A stretch of DNA of 64,000 bases from positions 1,612,001 to 1,676,000 of the forward strand of contig NZ_CP031700.1 in assembly GCF_008807015.1 (NCBI RefSeq), read 5' to 3'. Origin of the DNA: Neisseria zalophi (GTDB lineage Bacteria > Pseudomonadota > Gammaproteobacteria > Burkholderiales > Neisseriaceae). Both the position numbers and the translations under genes were made by a program. Shown here in pieces: positions 46,211 through 55,803 of this stretch; the stretch's first letter is position 1; each line of letters starts with the position of its first letter. Under the pieces are notes generated by a model. That model was not told the origin of the DNA and ran no database searches. It was given only the letters and a program-made list of their open reading frames with translations.

Positions 46211-47212
46211 TTATTCAAAAACTTCTTTGGCTTCTGCCACCAATGCATCTGGAAGCACGATGCCTTGTGCGGCCGCATTTTTCTTACTAAGCAATAAATC
46301 GAGATTTTCCATATGGGCAGACGGAATCTCACCGGCTTTCGCACCATTTAAAATTTGTACAGCCAGCTCGCCGGTTTTCTTACCCAAATCATGATAATTC
46401 ACCCCTAAGGCGGCAACGGCACCACGTTTTACCGAATCCGTATCAGATGCAATCAGAGGAATTTTCATTTCACTGGCGGCTTTCGCCATAGATTCGTATG
46501 AAGACACGACATTGTTATCCAAGGAAGTATAAATCAAATCTACTTTACCATTTAAACTGCGGGCGGCTGTTAACACATCAGAAGAACGTTGCGCGGGCGC
46601 AGCCACCAGATTAATGCCTTGCGGCTCCAGTTGCGATTTCAGCTGCTCCAATACAATCGTAGAATTCACTTCACCGGGGCTGTAAACATAACCCACGTTT
46701 TTCAACGTCGGCACAATTTTTTTCATGAGTTCAATCTGCGGTGCTAATGGCAGTTCATCGGAAACGCCGGTAACGTTAGTATTCGATGCATCCATATTCG
46801 GCACCAGTTTGGCTTCTACCGGATCGGTTACCGCCGCATACACCACAGGAATAGTTTTAGTAGTCGCCACCACAGATTGGGCACTTGGCGTAGCAATAGC
46901 TACAATCACATCAGGATTATCGCCGGCAAACTTTTTGGCAATTTGAGCGGCATTGGCGGTACTACCTTGTGCACTTTGAAAATCAATAGTCAGGTTTTTA
47001 CCTTCTTCGAAACCTTTCTCTTTTAATTCTTCAATCACGCCTTCACGTACCGAATCCAAAGCAGGATGTTCCACGATTGTAGTAATTGCTACCCGTTTGC
47101 TACCCTCTGCCGCAGCAGTGCTTTCCGATTGGTTTTCTGACGGAGAACAGGCAGCCAGAAGCAATGCTGCAATGGTTCCTAAAACATATTTGGCAGTGTT
47201 GGGGTATTTCAT
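46211..47212 (-). CDS. ABC substrate-binding lipoprotein (TrpX-like)
   Basis: 333 residues; the ATG at 47212 follows AGAAGGAAGTATTC. Lipobox LAAC with Cys22. The mature protein belongs to the ABC_sub_bind (TrpX) group: VAITTIVEHPALDSVREGVIEELKEKG, TIPVVYAAVTDPVEAKLV and NVGYVYSPGEVNSTI. Characterised relatives bind tryptophan or other aromatic amino acids. First gene of the operon; a 139-base gap with a DUS lies before the permease. Confidence 0.9.
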   Translation of the reverse strand: MKYPNTAKYVLGTIAALLLAACSPSENQSESTAAAEGSKRVAITTIVEHPALDSVREGVIEELKEKGFEEGKNLTIDFQSAQGSTANAAQIAKKFAGDNPDVIVAIATPSAQSVVATTKTIPVVYAAVTDPVEAKLVPNMDASNTNVTGVSDELPLAPQIELMKKIVPTLKNVGYVYSPGEVNSTIVLEQLKSQLEPQGINLVAAPAQRSSDVLTAARSLNGKVDLIYTSLDNNVVSSYESMAKAASEMKIPLIASDTDSVKRGAVAALGVNYHDLGKKTGELAVQILNGAKAGEIPSAHMENLDLLLSKKNAAAQGIVLPDALVAEAKEVFE

Positions 47213-47505
47213 GAATACTTCCTTCTTAAAAAATGAGCATGTTAAAATATAGCAATTGTGCAATATTATTTTAATTTGTTTAAAAAATCATTGTTCTGAC
47301 TAAAAGATTGCGCTGCCTTGCCCGCTTAATATCAGTATAAAATTTTAGTTTTTTTATAAAAACTGGTTTTTAAAATCTTATTTAAATTTATTTTTATAAT
47401 TAAAATTTAAATCAATTATAATATTACAAAAAAAGTGGTTATCTTAACCGCCACCCTATTTGCCGCCAAATGCGGCTGCCCTATTACTATTTCACACCAC
47501 ACACC

Positions 47506-48138
47506 ATGACCGAAATCTTCCCCCACAATCCCCAATACCGTATCGTTGAAATTTTCGAGAGCCTACAAGGCGAAGGCTATAACACCGGCATGCCCGCTAT
47601 TTTTATCCGCTTGGGCAAATGCAACCTTGCCTGCCCTTGGTGCGATACCGATTATCTGACTTTTACCATGATGAGCCTAAGCGATATTTTAGGCCGTCTG
47701 AAATCATATACCGCCCGCAATATTATTATTACCGGCGGCGAACCGACCATACAGCCTCATCTCGATACTTTGCTGAATGCACTAAAAGCCGAAGGCTACA
47801 CACTCTGGATGGAAACCAACGGCTTAAACCCCGCTCCGGCGCAAATCGATTTTGTCGCCACCAGCCCTAAAGCCCGCTATGCCGACAAATATCAGAAACA
47901 ATGTATTGAAAAGGCCGATGAAGTGCGTATTGTCGTTGATGGCGATATCTTGGCGTTTTGCGAACAAATGGAAAAGAAAATTGCCGCCAAACATTATTTT
48001 CTTTCACCATGCGAAGAAAACGGCATCATGAATATTCATGAAACCATCCGTCAGCTCGGTATTTTGAACAGCCGCCCCCATGCGCCGGTACATTGGCAAT
48101 TAAGCATACAAACACACAAATGGGCAGGTATTGAATAA
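47506..48138 (+). CDS. queE: 7-carboxy-7-deazaguanine synthase
   Basis: 210 residues from MTEIFPHNPQYRIVEIFESLQGEG; the ATG at 47506 is the family start. Radical-SAM motif CNLACPWC (Cys39, 43, 46) and TGGEPTIQPHLDTLL. It converts CPH4 to CDG in queuosine synthesis. Other que genes are not in the window. A DUS core (about 47694-47703) lies within the coding region. Confidence 0.95.
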   Translation: MTEIFPHNPQYRIVEIFESLQGEGYNTGMPAIFIRLGKCNLACPWCDTDYLTFTMMSLSDILGRLKSYTARNIIITGGEPTIQPHLDTLLNALKAEGYTLWMETNGLNPAPAQIDFVATSPKARYADKYQKQCIEKADEVRIVVDGDILAFCEQMEKKIAAKHYFLSPCEENGIMNIHETIRQLGILNSRPHAPVHWQLSIQTHKWAGIE

Positions 48139-48177
48139 GATTCGAATCAACAATAGAACAATCGGAATCGTTTAGAT

Positions 48178-48489
48178 TTATCCGTTGTCTGCCGGCTCGT
48201 CAAATAAATCCACATCAAACAGATCAGGTTCTGCCATGCGGACAATGCTGTCGACTTCAATTGGTTCGGTTACCGTGCAGCAACAAGGCAGAATTTCATT
48301 TGGGCCGATAAACGCCAAAGGAAACTCTTGATACGAAACCTTGCCCGATAAAAGCTTGACCCGGCACGAACCGCAATAACCGCTGCGGCATTGATATTCC
48401 ACCTCGTGCCCGGTGCGCTCCAACCCCTCCAAAAGGGTTTCATTTTCTTGGAGTTCGAAGGTTTTATGACGGGTTGTAATCAAAGGCAT
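48178..48489 (-). CDS. yfaE: 2Fe-2S ferredoxin YfaE, ribonucleotide reductase maintenance
   Basis: 103 residues; the ATG at 48489 is used (an upstream GTG at 48513 is in frame). Plant-type ferredoxin with CRSGYCGSC (Cys34, 39, 42) and PCCC (around 69-71). It regenerates the diferric-tyrosyl cofactor of NrdB. Downstream of nrdB on the same strand, as in E. coli nrdAB-yfaE. Confidence 0.92.
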   Translation of the reverse strand: MPLITTRHKTFELQENETLLEGLERTGHEVEYQCRSGYCGSCRVKLLSGKVSYQEFPLAFIGPNEILPCCCTVTEPIEVDSIVRMAEPDLFDVDLFDEPADNG

Positions 48490-48618
48490 AACCGGTTTCC
48501 CATACCGCTTCACACGGCAAATCTTTCAACTATTTTGCTTTTGCTAATTATTAGCCCAATAACTTTCAGACGGCCTATTCAGTCAAAATCATCATGGTTA
48601 AAAAAATCAGAAATAAAC

Positions 48619-48658
48619 AGGCCGTCTGAAACGGGTATCAATGATTTCAGACGGCCTG
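48619..48658. terminator. DUS inverted pair nrdB/yfaE
   Basis: CAGGCCGTCTGAAA and its inverted copy, 12 bases apart. Another inverted DUS core lies at about 48566-48576. Confidence 0.65.
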
Positions 48659-48680
48659 TTATACACTCAATCCCGTATGT

Positions 48681-49814
48681 TTACAGTTCGAAGTCACCCA
48701 AATCATCAGCGCTGACTTCTGCATCAATCTGGCCGATAAGATAAGAACTGATTTCCACTTCCTGCGGTGCAACTTGAACATTATCGGAGGACAGCCAAGC
48801 ATTAATCCATGGAATCGGATTCTGCCCCGCGCCTTCAAAAGCAGGCTTCAAGCCAACAGCGATCATACGAAGATTGGTAATATATTCAACGTATTGACTA
48901 AGTATTTCTTTATTCAGACCAATCATTGAACCATCTTTAAATAAATAAGCCGCCCATTCTTTTTCCTGCATAGCCGCTTTTTTAAACAAATCGAAACATT
49001 CCTGCTCCAATTCGGTAGCGATTTCCGCCATTTCCGGATCATCCACGCCACTACGCATCAGGTTCAACATGTGTTGGGTACCGGTGAGATGCAAGGCTTC
49101 GTCGCGGGCAATCAGTTTGATAATTTTGGCATTACCTTCCATTAATTCACGCTCGGCAAAAGCAAACGAACAGGCAAAAGAAACATAGAAACGAATCGCT
49201 TCCAATACATTCACGCACATCAGGCATAAATAGAGTTTCTTTTTCAACTCGCGTTTGCTGACCACCACGGTTTTATCGCCGACCTGATGTTTACCCTCGC
49301 CCAATAAATTATAGTATTGGGTATATTCGATTAAATCATCGTAATAACAGGCAATATCTTCAGCACGCGCAGTAATATAAGCATTATCGACAATATCATC
49401 GAACACGACCGAGGGATCATTCACAATATTGCGGATAATATGGGTATAACTGCGCGAATGGATGGTTTCGGAAAAAGACCATGTCTCAATCCAAGTTTCC
49501 AACTCGGGAATCGACACCAATGGCAGCAAAGCCACATTCGGGCTACGCCCTTGGATAGAATCCAGTAAGGTTTGGTATTTCAAATTACTGATGAAAATAT
49601 GCTTTTCATGCTCGGGCAGGTTTTGGTAGTCGATACGATCGCGCGAAACATCAATTTCTTCCGGACGCCAGAAGAATGACAGTTGTTTTTCAATCAGTTT
49701 TTCAAAAATCTCATATTTTTGCTGATCATAACGCGCCACATTCACAGGCTGACCGAAAAACATCGGTTCGGTCAGCGCATTGTTTTTTTCTTTGCTGAAT
49801 GTGCTGTAAGACAT
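48681..49814 (-). CDS. nrdB: Ribonucleoside-diphosphate reductase beta subunit, class Ia
   Basis: 377 residues from [10 protein letters not shown], matching the E. coli start; an upstream ATG (49835) is less likely. Closely E. coli-like. Iron ligands and radical residue in [16 protein letters not shown] (Glu116, His119, Tyr123, equal to E. coli 115/118/122). The C-terminus DDLGDFEL docks on NrdA. Confidence 0.97.
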   Translation of the reverse strand: MSYSTFSKEKNNALTEPMFFGQPVNVARYDQQKYEIFEKLIEKQLSFFWRPEEIDVSRDRIDYQNLPEHEKHIFISNLKYQTLLDSIQGRSPNVALLPLVSIPELETWIETWSFSETIHSRSYTHIIRNIVNDPSVVFDDIVDNAYITARAEDIACYYDDLIEYTQYYNLLGEGKHQVGDKTVVVSKRELKKKLYLCLMCVNVLEAIRFYVSFACSFAFAERELMEGNAKIIKLIARDEALHLTGTQHMLNLMRSGVDDPEMAEIATELEQECFDLFKKAAMQEKEWAAYLFKDGSMIGLNKEILSQYVEYITNLRMIAVGLKPAFEGAGQNPIPWINAWLSSDNVQVAPQEVEISSYLIGQIDAEVSADDLGDFEL

Positions 49815-49859
49815 GACTAAGTGTTCGCAGGACATATTTTAATCCAATAAATTCTAAAA

Positions 49860-50087
49860 TTATTTTGTATCTTTGGGCGGGTAAGGGTCATTACCATAGC
49901 TATTTCCTGCTCGAATACGACCATCAATACCATGAATTTTTGTATCTGATCGTTGATTACGTGCAATATCTTCGGCAAATGTAATAGCTTCTTTTTGGGT
50001 ACTAAAAACTTTTGTTACTTTCTCATTCCCTGCACCCCTTACAGCCCAACCGTCTTTATAAGGTACCACATGTTGATTTTTTCCCAC
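49860..50087 (-). CDS. DUF2188 protein lodged between nrdA and nrdB
   Basis: 75 residues. The GTG at 50087 sits behind a perfect AGGAGG (gap 4 bases), giving MGKNQHVVPYKDGWAVRG; an upstream TTG is less likely. The DUF2188 pattern is clear: HVVPYKDGWAVRGAGNEKV, TQKEAITFAEDIARNQ and IHGIDGRIRAGNSYGNDPYPPK. Function unknown. It starts 18 bases after nrdA and ends 45 bases before nrdB, so it is probably co-transcribed. Confidence 0.85.
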   Translation of the reverse strand: MGKNQHVVPYKDGWAVRGAGNEKVTKVFSTQKEAITFAEDIARNQRSDTKIHGIDGRIRAGNSYGNDPYPPKDTK

Positions 50088-50105
50088 ACAACCTCCTAAC
50101 AAACT

Positions 50106-52385
50106 TTAAATCTTACAAGCCCCACCGGCGCAGCTATCATCTTGAAAATCTGTTTGGGTGTCATCCGCACCATCACGGGTATTGTGGTAATACAAGGTTT
50201 TCAGGCCGAATTTATAAGCGGTGAGCAAATCTTTTAAAAGCTGTTTCATCGGCACTTTGCCGCCCTCGAAACGTTGCGGGTCGTAGCTGGTATTGGCGGA
50301 AATGGCCTGATCGACAAATTTCTGCATAATGCCGACCAATTTTAAATAGCCGTCGTTAGAAGGCATCTGCCACAATAATTCGTATTGGTCTTTCAAGCGT
50401 TCGAATTCGGGCACCACCTGTCTCAAAATACCATCTTTAGACGCTTTAACCGATACCAAGCCGCGCGGTGGTTCAATGCCGTTGGTGGCATTAGCAATCT
50501 GTGAGCTGGTTTCAGACGGCATCAGGGCGGTTAAAGTGGAATTGCGCAAGCCGTATTTCACAATGTCGGCACGCAGGCTTTCCCAATCCAGATGCAATGG
50601 TTCTTTACAAATAGCATCCAAATCTTTTTTATAGGTATCAATCGGCAGTTTGCCTTGTGAATAAGTGGTTTCGTTAAACAATGGACAGGCACCAAATTCT
50701 TTGGCTAATTCTACCGATGCTTTCAGCAAGTAATATTGAATGGCCTCAAACGTGCGATGAGTTAAAGGAATAGCGGAATCATCGCTATACTTCACACCGT
50801 TTTTGGCCAGATAGTAGGCATAGTTAATCACCCCGATGCCGAGGGTACGGCGGTTCATGGTGGCAACTTTGGCGGCTTTCACCGGATAATCCTGATAATC
50901 CAATAAGGCATCCAGTGCGCGAACGGCCAAATCGGCCAAACCTTCTAGTTCGTCTAAACTTTCCAAGGCGCCTAAGTTAAAGGCCGATAAGGTACATAAT
51001 GCAATTTCACCGTTTTCGTCATGAATATGGGTTAACGGCTTGGTCGGCAGTGCAATTTCCAAGCATAGGTTGGATTGGCGGACAGGGGCGACTTTGGGGT
51101 CGAACGGGCTGTGCGTATTGGAATGGTCGACATTCTGAATATAAATACGTCCGGTACCGGCGCGCTCTTGCATCAGCAGAGAAAATAATTCTGTGGCCGG
51201 TACGCTGCGTTTGCGGATATTCGGGTCTTGTTCGTATTGGGTATACAAACGCTCGAATTCGTCTTGGTCGGCAAAAAATGCATCATAAAGGCCTGGCACT
51301 TCATGCGGTGAGAATAAGGAAATATTGCCGCCTTTAATCAAACGGGTATACAGAAGGCGGTTGATTTGTACGCCATAATCCAAATGGCGGACACGGTTGT
51401 CTTCTACACCGCGGTTGTTTTTCAATACCAACAGGCTTTCCACTTCGATATGCCAAAGCGGATAAAACAGCGTGGCCGCTCCCCCGCGTACACCACCTTG
51501 CGAACAAGACTTAACAGCCGCCTGAAACATTTTGAAAAAGGGAATACAGCCGGTATGTTGGGCTTCGCCGCCACGGATTTCACTACCCAGCCCACGGATA
51601 CGGCCAGCATTAATGCCGATACCTGCACGTTGTGAAACGTATTTCACGATGGCGCTGGTGGTGGCATTAATAGAATCCAAACTATCGTCGCACTCTATCA
51701 ATACACAGCTTGAAAATTGGCGGGTCGGGGTACGCACACCGCTCATAATCGGGGTCGGTAATGAAATTTTGAAAGTAGAAACGGCATCGTAAAAGCGTTT
51801 TACATAATCCAAGCGAGTCTCTTTGGGATATTTGGCAAACAGACACATGGCCACCAAAATATACAGAAACTGTGGGGTTTCATAAATTTGGCGGGTAACA
51901 CGGTTTTGAACCAGATATTTACCTTCCAACTGTTTCACTGCACCATAAGAAAACGTCATATCACGACTATGGTCGATATAATCGTTTAATTCGTCGAATT
52001 CTTCACGGCTGTAATCAGCCAAAATATGGCGGTCGTATTTGCCTGATTCGGTTAATTTAGAAACATGGTCAAACAGGTGCGGCGGTTCGAATTCGCCGTA
52101 GGCGATTTTGCGCAAATGGAAAATAGCCAAACGGGCAGCCAGATATTGATAGTCGGGTGTTTCTTGGGAAATTAAATCGGCGGCCGCTTTAATAATAGTT
52201 TCATGAATATCTTCGGTACGGATGCCGTTATAGAATTGAATATGTGATTTCAATTCGACTTGAGAAACGGAAACATTATTCAAACCTTCGGCTGCCCAAG
52301 TGATGACTCGGTGGATTTTATCAAGATTTATCGGTTCCAAACGGCCATCGCGCTTGGTGACTTGCAAGTTGCTTGAAGCGTTCAT
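50106..52385 (-). CDS. nrdA: Ribonucleoside-diphosphate reductase alpha subunit, class Ia
   Basis: 759 residues. N-terminal ATP-cone (VTKRDGRLEPINLDKIHRVI, ~9-28), active-site FSSCVLIECDD and SNLCLEIALP (the N-x-C-x-E radical/catalytic set), and C-terminal redox CAGGACKI. Forms the active enzyme with NrdB. Tandem NrdR-like boxes lie just upstream of the start. Confidence 0.97.
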   Translation of the reverse strand: MNASSNLQVTKRDGRLEPINLDKIHRVITWAAEGLNNVSVSQVELKSHIQFYNGIRTEDIHETIIKAAADLISQETPDYQYLAARLAIFHLRKIAYGEFEPPHLFDHVSKLTESGKYDRHILADYSREEFDELNDYIDHSRDMTFSYGAVKQLEGKYLVQNRVTRQIYETPQFLYILVAMCLFAKYPKETRLDYVKRFYDAVSTFKISLPTPIMSGVRTPTRQFSSCVLIECDDSLDSINATTSAIVKYVSQRAGIGINAGRIRGLGSEIRGGEAQHTGCIPFFKMFQAAVKSCSQGGVRGGAATLFYPLWHIEVESLLVLKNNRGVEDNRVRHLDYGVQINRLLYTRLIKGGNISLFSPHEVPGLYDAFFADQDEFERLYTQYEQDPNIRKRSVPATELFSLLMQERAGTGRIYIQNVDHSNTHSPFDPKVAPVRQSNLCLEIALPTKPLTHIHDENGEIALCTLSAFNLGALESLDELEGLADLAVRALDALLDYQDYPVKAAKVATMNRRTLGIGVINYAYYLAKNGVKYSDDSAIPLTHRTFEAIQYYLLKASVELAKEFGACPLFNETTYSQGKLPIDTYKKDLDAICKEPLHLDWESLRADIVKYGLRNSTLTALMPSETSSQIANATNGIEPPRGLVSVKASKDGILRQVVPEFERLKDQYELLWQMPSNDGYLKLVGIMQKFVDQAISANTSYDPQRFEGGKVPMKQLLKDLLTAYKFGLKTLYYHNTRDGADDTQTDFQDDSCAGGACKI

Positions 52386-52411
52386 CTATTTCTTCCCAAA
52401 AGTTTCATAAA

Positions 52412-52427
52412 ACACAAGATACGGTAG
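52412..52427. promoter_or_regulatory. NrdR-like box 1
   Basis: ACACAAGATACGGTAG resembles the NrdR consensus (acaCwAtATaTwGtgt), with more deviation than box 2. Confidence 0.55.
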
Positions 52428-52443
52428 TACCCCGACCAACGGA

Positions 52444-52459
52444 ACACAATATACTGTAT
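52444..52459. promoter_or_regulatory. NrdR-like box 2
   Basis: ACACAATATACTGTAT matches the NrdR consensus well and starts 32 bases from box 1, three helical turns, the spacing normal for tandem NrdR boxes. Confidence 0.7.
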
Positions 52460-52761
52460 TTTTTATCGCGCTTCCAGTCTTGACAAAACCGCTAAAAAGT
52501 AATCTTTTCCACCCGATAACCGCCCAAACTGAGAACTCATACGTTTATCTTTATCTGCTTTTTCTCATCTGGAAAAAAGTTTGCAAACATAAAACAAGAC
52601 TTTGCATAAATATCAAAGCCGCACACCATCAAAAATAGCAGTATCAAACAGCCTATATCGAAAGCAGCATAAAGCATCCCCTACTATCAAAAATTATCTT
52701 TCACTTTTAATGTAAATTAACGTTAAAGAAAGGTGTATTTGATACAGTTTTATCTATTTAA

Positions 52762-52797
52762 TTTGAGGCCGTCTGAAATATTTCAGACGGCCTCAAA
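52762..52797. terminator. DUS-pair terminator after cls
   Basis: TTTGAGGCCGTCTGAAA and its inverted copy: a perfect stem of about 17 bp with a 2-base centre. Confidence 0.8.
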
Positions 52798-52830
52798 TGG
52801 ATTGATTCATTAAGTTTCTCTAAACGATAT

Positions 52831-54318
52831 TTATAACAACGGGCTCATCAGGCGGACTGTGTTTTCTACCAATCCCCACCATTTTGCCCGCTTTTGCCAT
52901 TTTTTAATGCTGATATATCGAGATTGGGCAAGGTATTGTTGTTGCAGCGTACTCACTTCGGCAGTCATATTCTGATCATAAATAGCCAAACTGATTTCCA
53001 AGTTTAAGAAAAAGCTGCGCATATCCATGTTTACCGTACCGAACAATGTATAGCCGTCATCTACTGTCATGGTTTTAGCATGCAGTAACCCCCCTTCAAA
53101 TAAGGCAATTTTTACGCCGGCGCGCAATAAAACCGGATAATAGGCCTGAGAAGCATAACGTACCATTAGCGAATCAACTTTTGCCGGCACTATCAATGTC
53201 ACATCCACCCCACGTTTGGCGGCCGTTGTTAAAGCCATTAATAACGGTTCGTCGGGTACAAAATAAGGCGAAGTAATCACCAGTTTTTCAGTAGCCGCAT
53301 AAATAGCGCTGATAATGGTTTCATAAATAATACGTTCGGTCTGGCTGGGTGCAGACGGAATCACCTGCGCCACAATATCCTGCGCTTGCGATGGCTCCGG
53401 TATAATTTCATGAATATCTTCGATATAACGTTTGAGATAATGTTGTACCTCGGTTAGGTTTTGATCATTCTCTACCGCCACATCAGCATAAAATACCGCC
53501 GCCATTTCCAAAACCATAGGGCCGGTACAGCGCATCATCACATCCACCCACTGCCCCACACCTGAATTTTGTTTAAAAAACTTTGGATCAACCAAATTAT
53601 AGCTGCCGGTATAGCCTATTTTTTCATCAACAATCAACAATTTGCGGTGATTCCTCAAATCACTTCGGGTAAACAGCGTTCTCAACGGCCCTACCGGCAA
53701 CGCGGCATGTACTTCCACACCTTCGGCACGCAGCCGGGCAATCCATTCGCTTTTGAAAAAAGCATGGCTGCCGACGGCATCGGCCAAAATAATACAATCC
53801 ACTCCCCGCTTGGCCGCTTCGATAACCGCATTTAAAACCTCTTTAATTTTCCCTTGCGGGTCAATAATATAAAAAGCCAGTAAACACGATTTTCGGGCGG
53901 CTTCAATATCTGCCAACATCGCCGATACAATTTCGTCGGTAGTGGAAAGCAGCTTCATATGATTATTTTGGGTGACATCCAAGCCCACTGAGTCGGTCGC
54001 TACTTTAGCGATACCAAGATAATGAGGGGAAATTTTATCCGTTCCATCCCAACCCATATCACTTAAATATTGGTCTGCAAAATCACTATAAAAGCGGTTC
54101 ATTTCATCCGAGCGTTTGGCGCGTGCACTGCCTAAACGCGGTTCGCCCAATAAGAGGTAAGCGAAAACACCCAATAATGGAAATGCAAACAAAATAACCA
54201 GCCAAGCAAAAGCAGAGCCTGTATTACGCTGTTGATACAGTACCCGTACTGTAAAAGCCAATACCACAGCCGTATACAAATAAATCAAAATCTGAGTCCA
54301 AGAAATTTCTATATTCAT
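52831..54318 (-). CDS. cls: Cardiolipin synthase
   Basis: 495 residues. Two N-terminal transmembrane helices (about 8-28 and 34-56) then two phospholipase-D domains with HKD motifs HRKLLIVDEK (first; NHRKLLIVD) and LHAKTMTVDD (second). It condenses two phosphatidylglycerols to cardiolipin. The two-helix N-terminus and length match ClsA-type enzymes. Confidence 0.93.
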   Translation of the reverse strand: MNIEISWTQILIYLYTAVVLAFTVRVLYQQRNTGSAFAWLVILFAFPLLGVFAYLLLGEPRLGSARAKRSDEMNRFYSDFADQYLSDMGWDGTDKISPHYLGIAKVATDSVGLDVTQNNHMKLLSTTDEIVSAMLADIEAARKSCLLAFYIIDPQGKIKEVLNAVIEAAKRGVDCIILADAVGSHAFFKSEWIARLRAEGVEVHAALPVGPLRTLFTRSDLRNHRKLLIVDEKIGYTGSYNLVDPKFFKQNSGVGQWVDVMMRCTGPMVLEMAAVFYADVAVENDQNLTEVQHYLKRYIEDIHEIIPEPSQAQDIVAQVIPSAPSQTERIIYETIISAIYAATEKLVITSPYFVPDEPLLMALTTAAKRGVDVTLIVPAKVDSLMVRYASQAYYPVLLRAGVKIALFEGGLLHAKTMTVDDGYTLFGTVNMDMRSFFLNLEISLAIYDQNMTAEVSTLQQQYLAQSRYISIKKWQKRAKWWGLVENTVRLMSPLL

Positions 54319-54622
54319 AATTTTTTATACTTGTTAAAAAATATCAAAAACAGCTGTCGACTTTTACACACCTACAATCCAACCATATGATGTAAGCACA
54401 ATAAAATGAAACCCTGTATTGTTACAATATAGGCCGTCTGAAAAAACTTTTTACAATTCAAAGTTAAGTGTACCTTAAATCAATATCAATATAATAAAAA
54501 AGTAAAAAATTTCGGTCACAACAAAATGATATACTTTAAAAAATTCAATATTCCAAAATAAAAGGCCGTCTGAAAACATGCTTTCAAACAGCCTTTCCAA
54601 AAACTTGATTCAAACAAGGCAA
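54319..54622. other. intergenic region cls / ilvE
   Basis: 304 AT-rich bases. It has one DUS (about 54430) and a DUS pair at 54561-54596 whose right arm is mutated (TTTCAAACAGCCTTT). No gene seen. Confidence 0.55.
54561..54596. terminator. DUS pair with a degenerate arm after ilvE
   Basis: AAAGGCCGTCTGAAAA with CTTTCAAACAGCCTTT: three mismatched pairs in the stem, yet A/T tracts on both sides are kept. Confidence 0.55.
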
Positions 54623-55624
54623 TCAAACATCAATTTTTACCAACCATCCATAGCGGTCTTCTGCCAAACCATATTGAATATCAGTAATCGCTTTACGTAT
54701 TGCATAACCTTTTTCTTGACTTTGAACCTCAATTTCCTGACCGTCAATAACAAAAGCCGTTACCGGAGAAATCACCGCTGCCGTACCGGTGAGAATCGCT
54801 TCGGCACCGTTTTCAATAGCAGCGCGCAGTTCATCAACCGTGAAGTTGCGTTCGCTAATTTGATAACCCATATCAGCAGCAATTTTCAACATTGAATCAC
54901 GGGTAACACCGTGTAAAAATTCGTCTGTTAGCGGTTTGGTGATAATCTCATTACCATTAATCAACGCAAAATTAGAAGCACCAGTTTCCTGAACATCACC
55001 ATTCGGACAGAACAACACCTGATGCGCGCCATAATCTTTGCGGGCTTTAACCGTCCAGGGCAGAGCTGATGCATAATTTCCTCCGCATTTCACACGCCCC
55101 ATATGCGGCGCACAACGCATATGTTCGGTTTCCACTAATAATTTCATCGGAGCGCCCGGTTTAAAATAATCACCAACCGGAGAGGCCAGAATATACAACA
55201 TAGCATTATCTGAACCTACCCCTGCTTTACCGATAACCGGATCCGTACCGATAAGCGTCGGACGCAAATATAATGAAGCAGGTGCTTCAGGAATTTCATC
55301 GGCCGCACGCGCCACCAACTCGAACAATGCACGATGGAAAGCATCGGTATCCGGAACAGGTAAACTCAACAAACGGGCACTTTGCTGCATACGGGTAATA
55401 TTTGCATCCGGACGGAACAATACAATACTGTCATCATTTTGTCTGAATGCTTTCAATCCTTCAAAACACTCGCTGCCGTAATGCAGAGAATGCGCACCCG
55501 GGCTCAACTGAAATGCTTCCGAACTCTGCCAACGTATATCCTGCCATGCGCCATTTTCAAAAGCTAATACCGGCATATCTTTATGAAAAACACTGCCAAA
55601 AACAGTGGGAACTTTTCTTACCAT
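54623..55624 (-). CDS. ilvE: Branched-chain amino-acid aminotransferase
   Basis: 333 residues from MVRKVPTVFGSVF; a longer frame to 55684 was dropped. Fold-type IV PLP enzyme: SLHYGSECFEGLKAFR, PLP Lys179 in GRVKCGGNYASALPW, and QETGASNFALINGNEIITKPL. Final step of Val, Leu and Ile synthesis. Confidence 0.94.
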   Translation of the reverse strand: MVRKVPTVFGSVFHKDMPVLAFENGAWQDIRWQSSEAFQLSPGAHSLHYGSECFEGLKAFRQNDDSIVLFRPDANITRMQQSARLLSLPVPDTDAFHRALFELVARAADEIPEAPASLYLRPTLIGTDPVIGKAGVGSDNAMLYILASPVGDYFKPGAPMKLLVETEHMRCAPHMGRVKCGGNYASALPWTVKARKDYGAHQVLFCPNGDVQETGASNFALINGNEIITKPLTDEFLHGVTRDSMLKIAADMGYQISERNFTVDELRAAIENGAEAILTGTAAVISPVTAFVIDGQEIEVQSQEKGYAIRKAITDIQYGLAEDRYGWLVKIDV

Positions 55625-55739
55625 AACGACAATCCCAAGATGAATAAAAAATATCAAAATACTCTCAGCCCGAAAAGTTTGCAAGTCTTTCTATACACTA
55701 ATAGCAAAACAACCCAAATAATATAACCATTAAAAGCCC

Positions 55740-55773
55740 AAAGCCGTCTGAAAATATTCAGACGGCCTTTTTT
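55740..55773. terminator. inverted DUS-core pair after hemE
   Basis: AAAGCCGTCTGAA and TTCAGACGGCCTTT, followed on the + strand by a T-tract; it lies between minus-strand hemE and ilvE. Confidence 0.7.
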
Positions 55774-55803
55774 CAATAGACTTATTTTGATGATTAAATA
55801 ATG

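Larger units (their letters stand above)
52386..52830. other. nrdA upstream region
   Basis: 445 bases with no gene. It contains two NrdR-like boxes (52412-52459) and, at 52762-52797, the DUS-pair terminator serving cls. The remainder is AT-rich with no clear hairpin. Confidence 0.6.
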
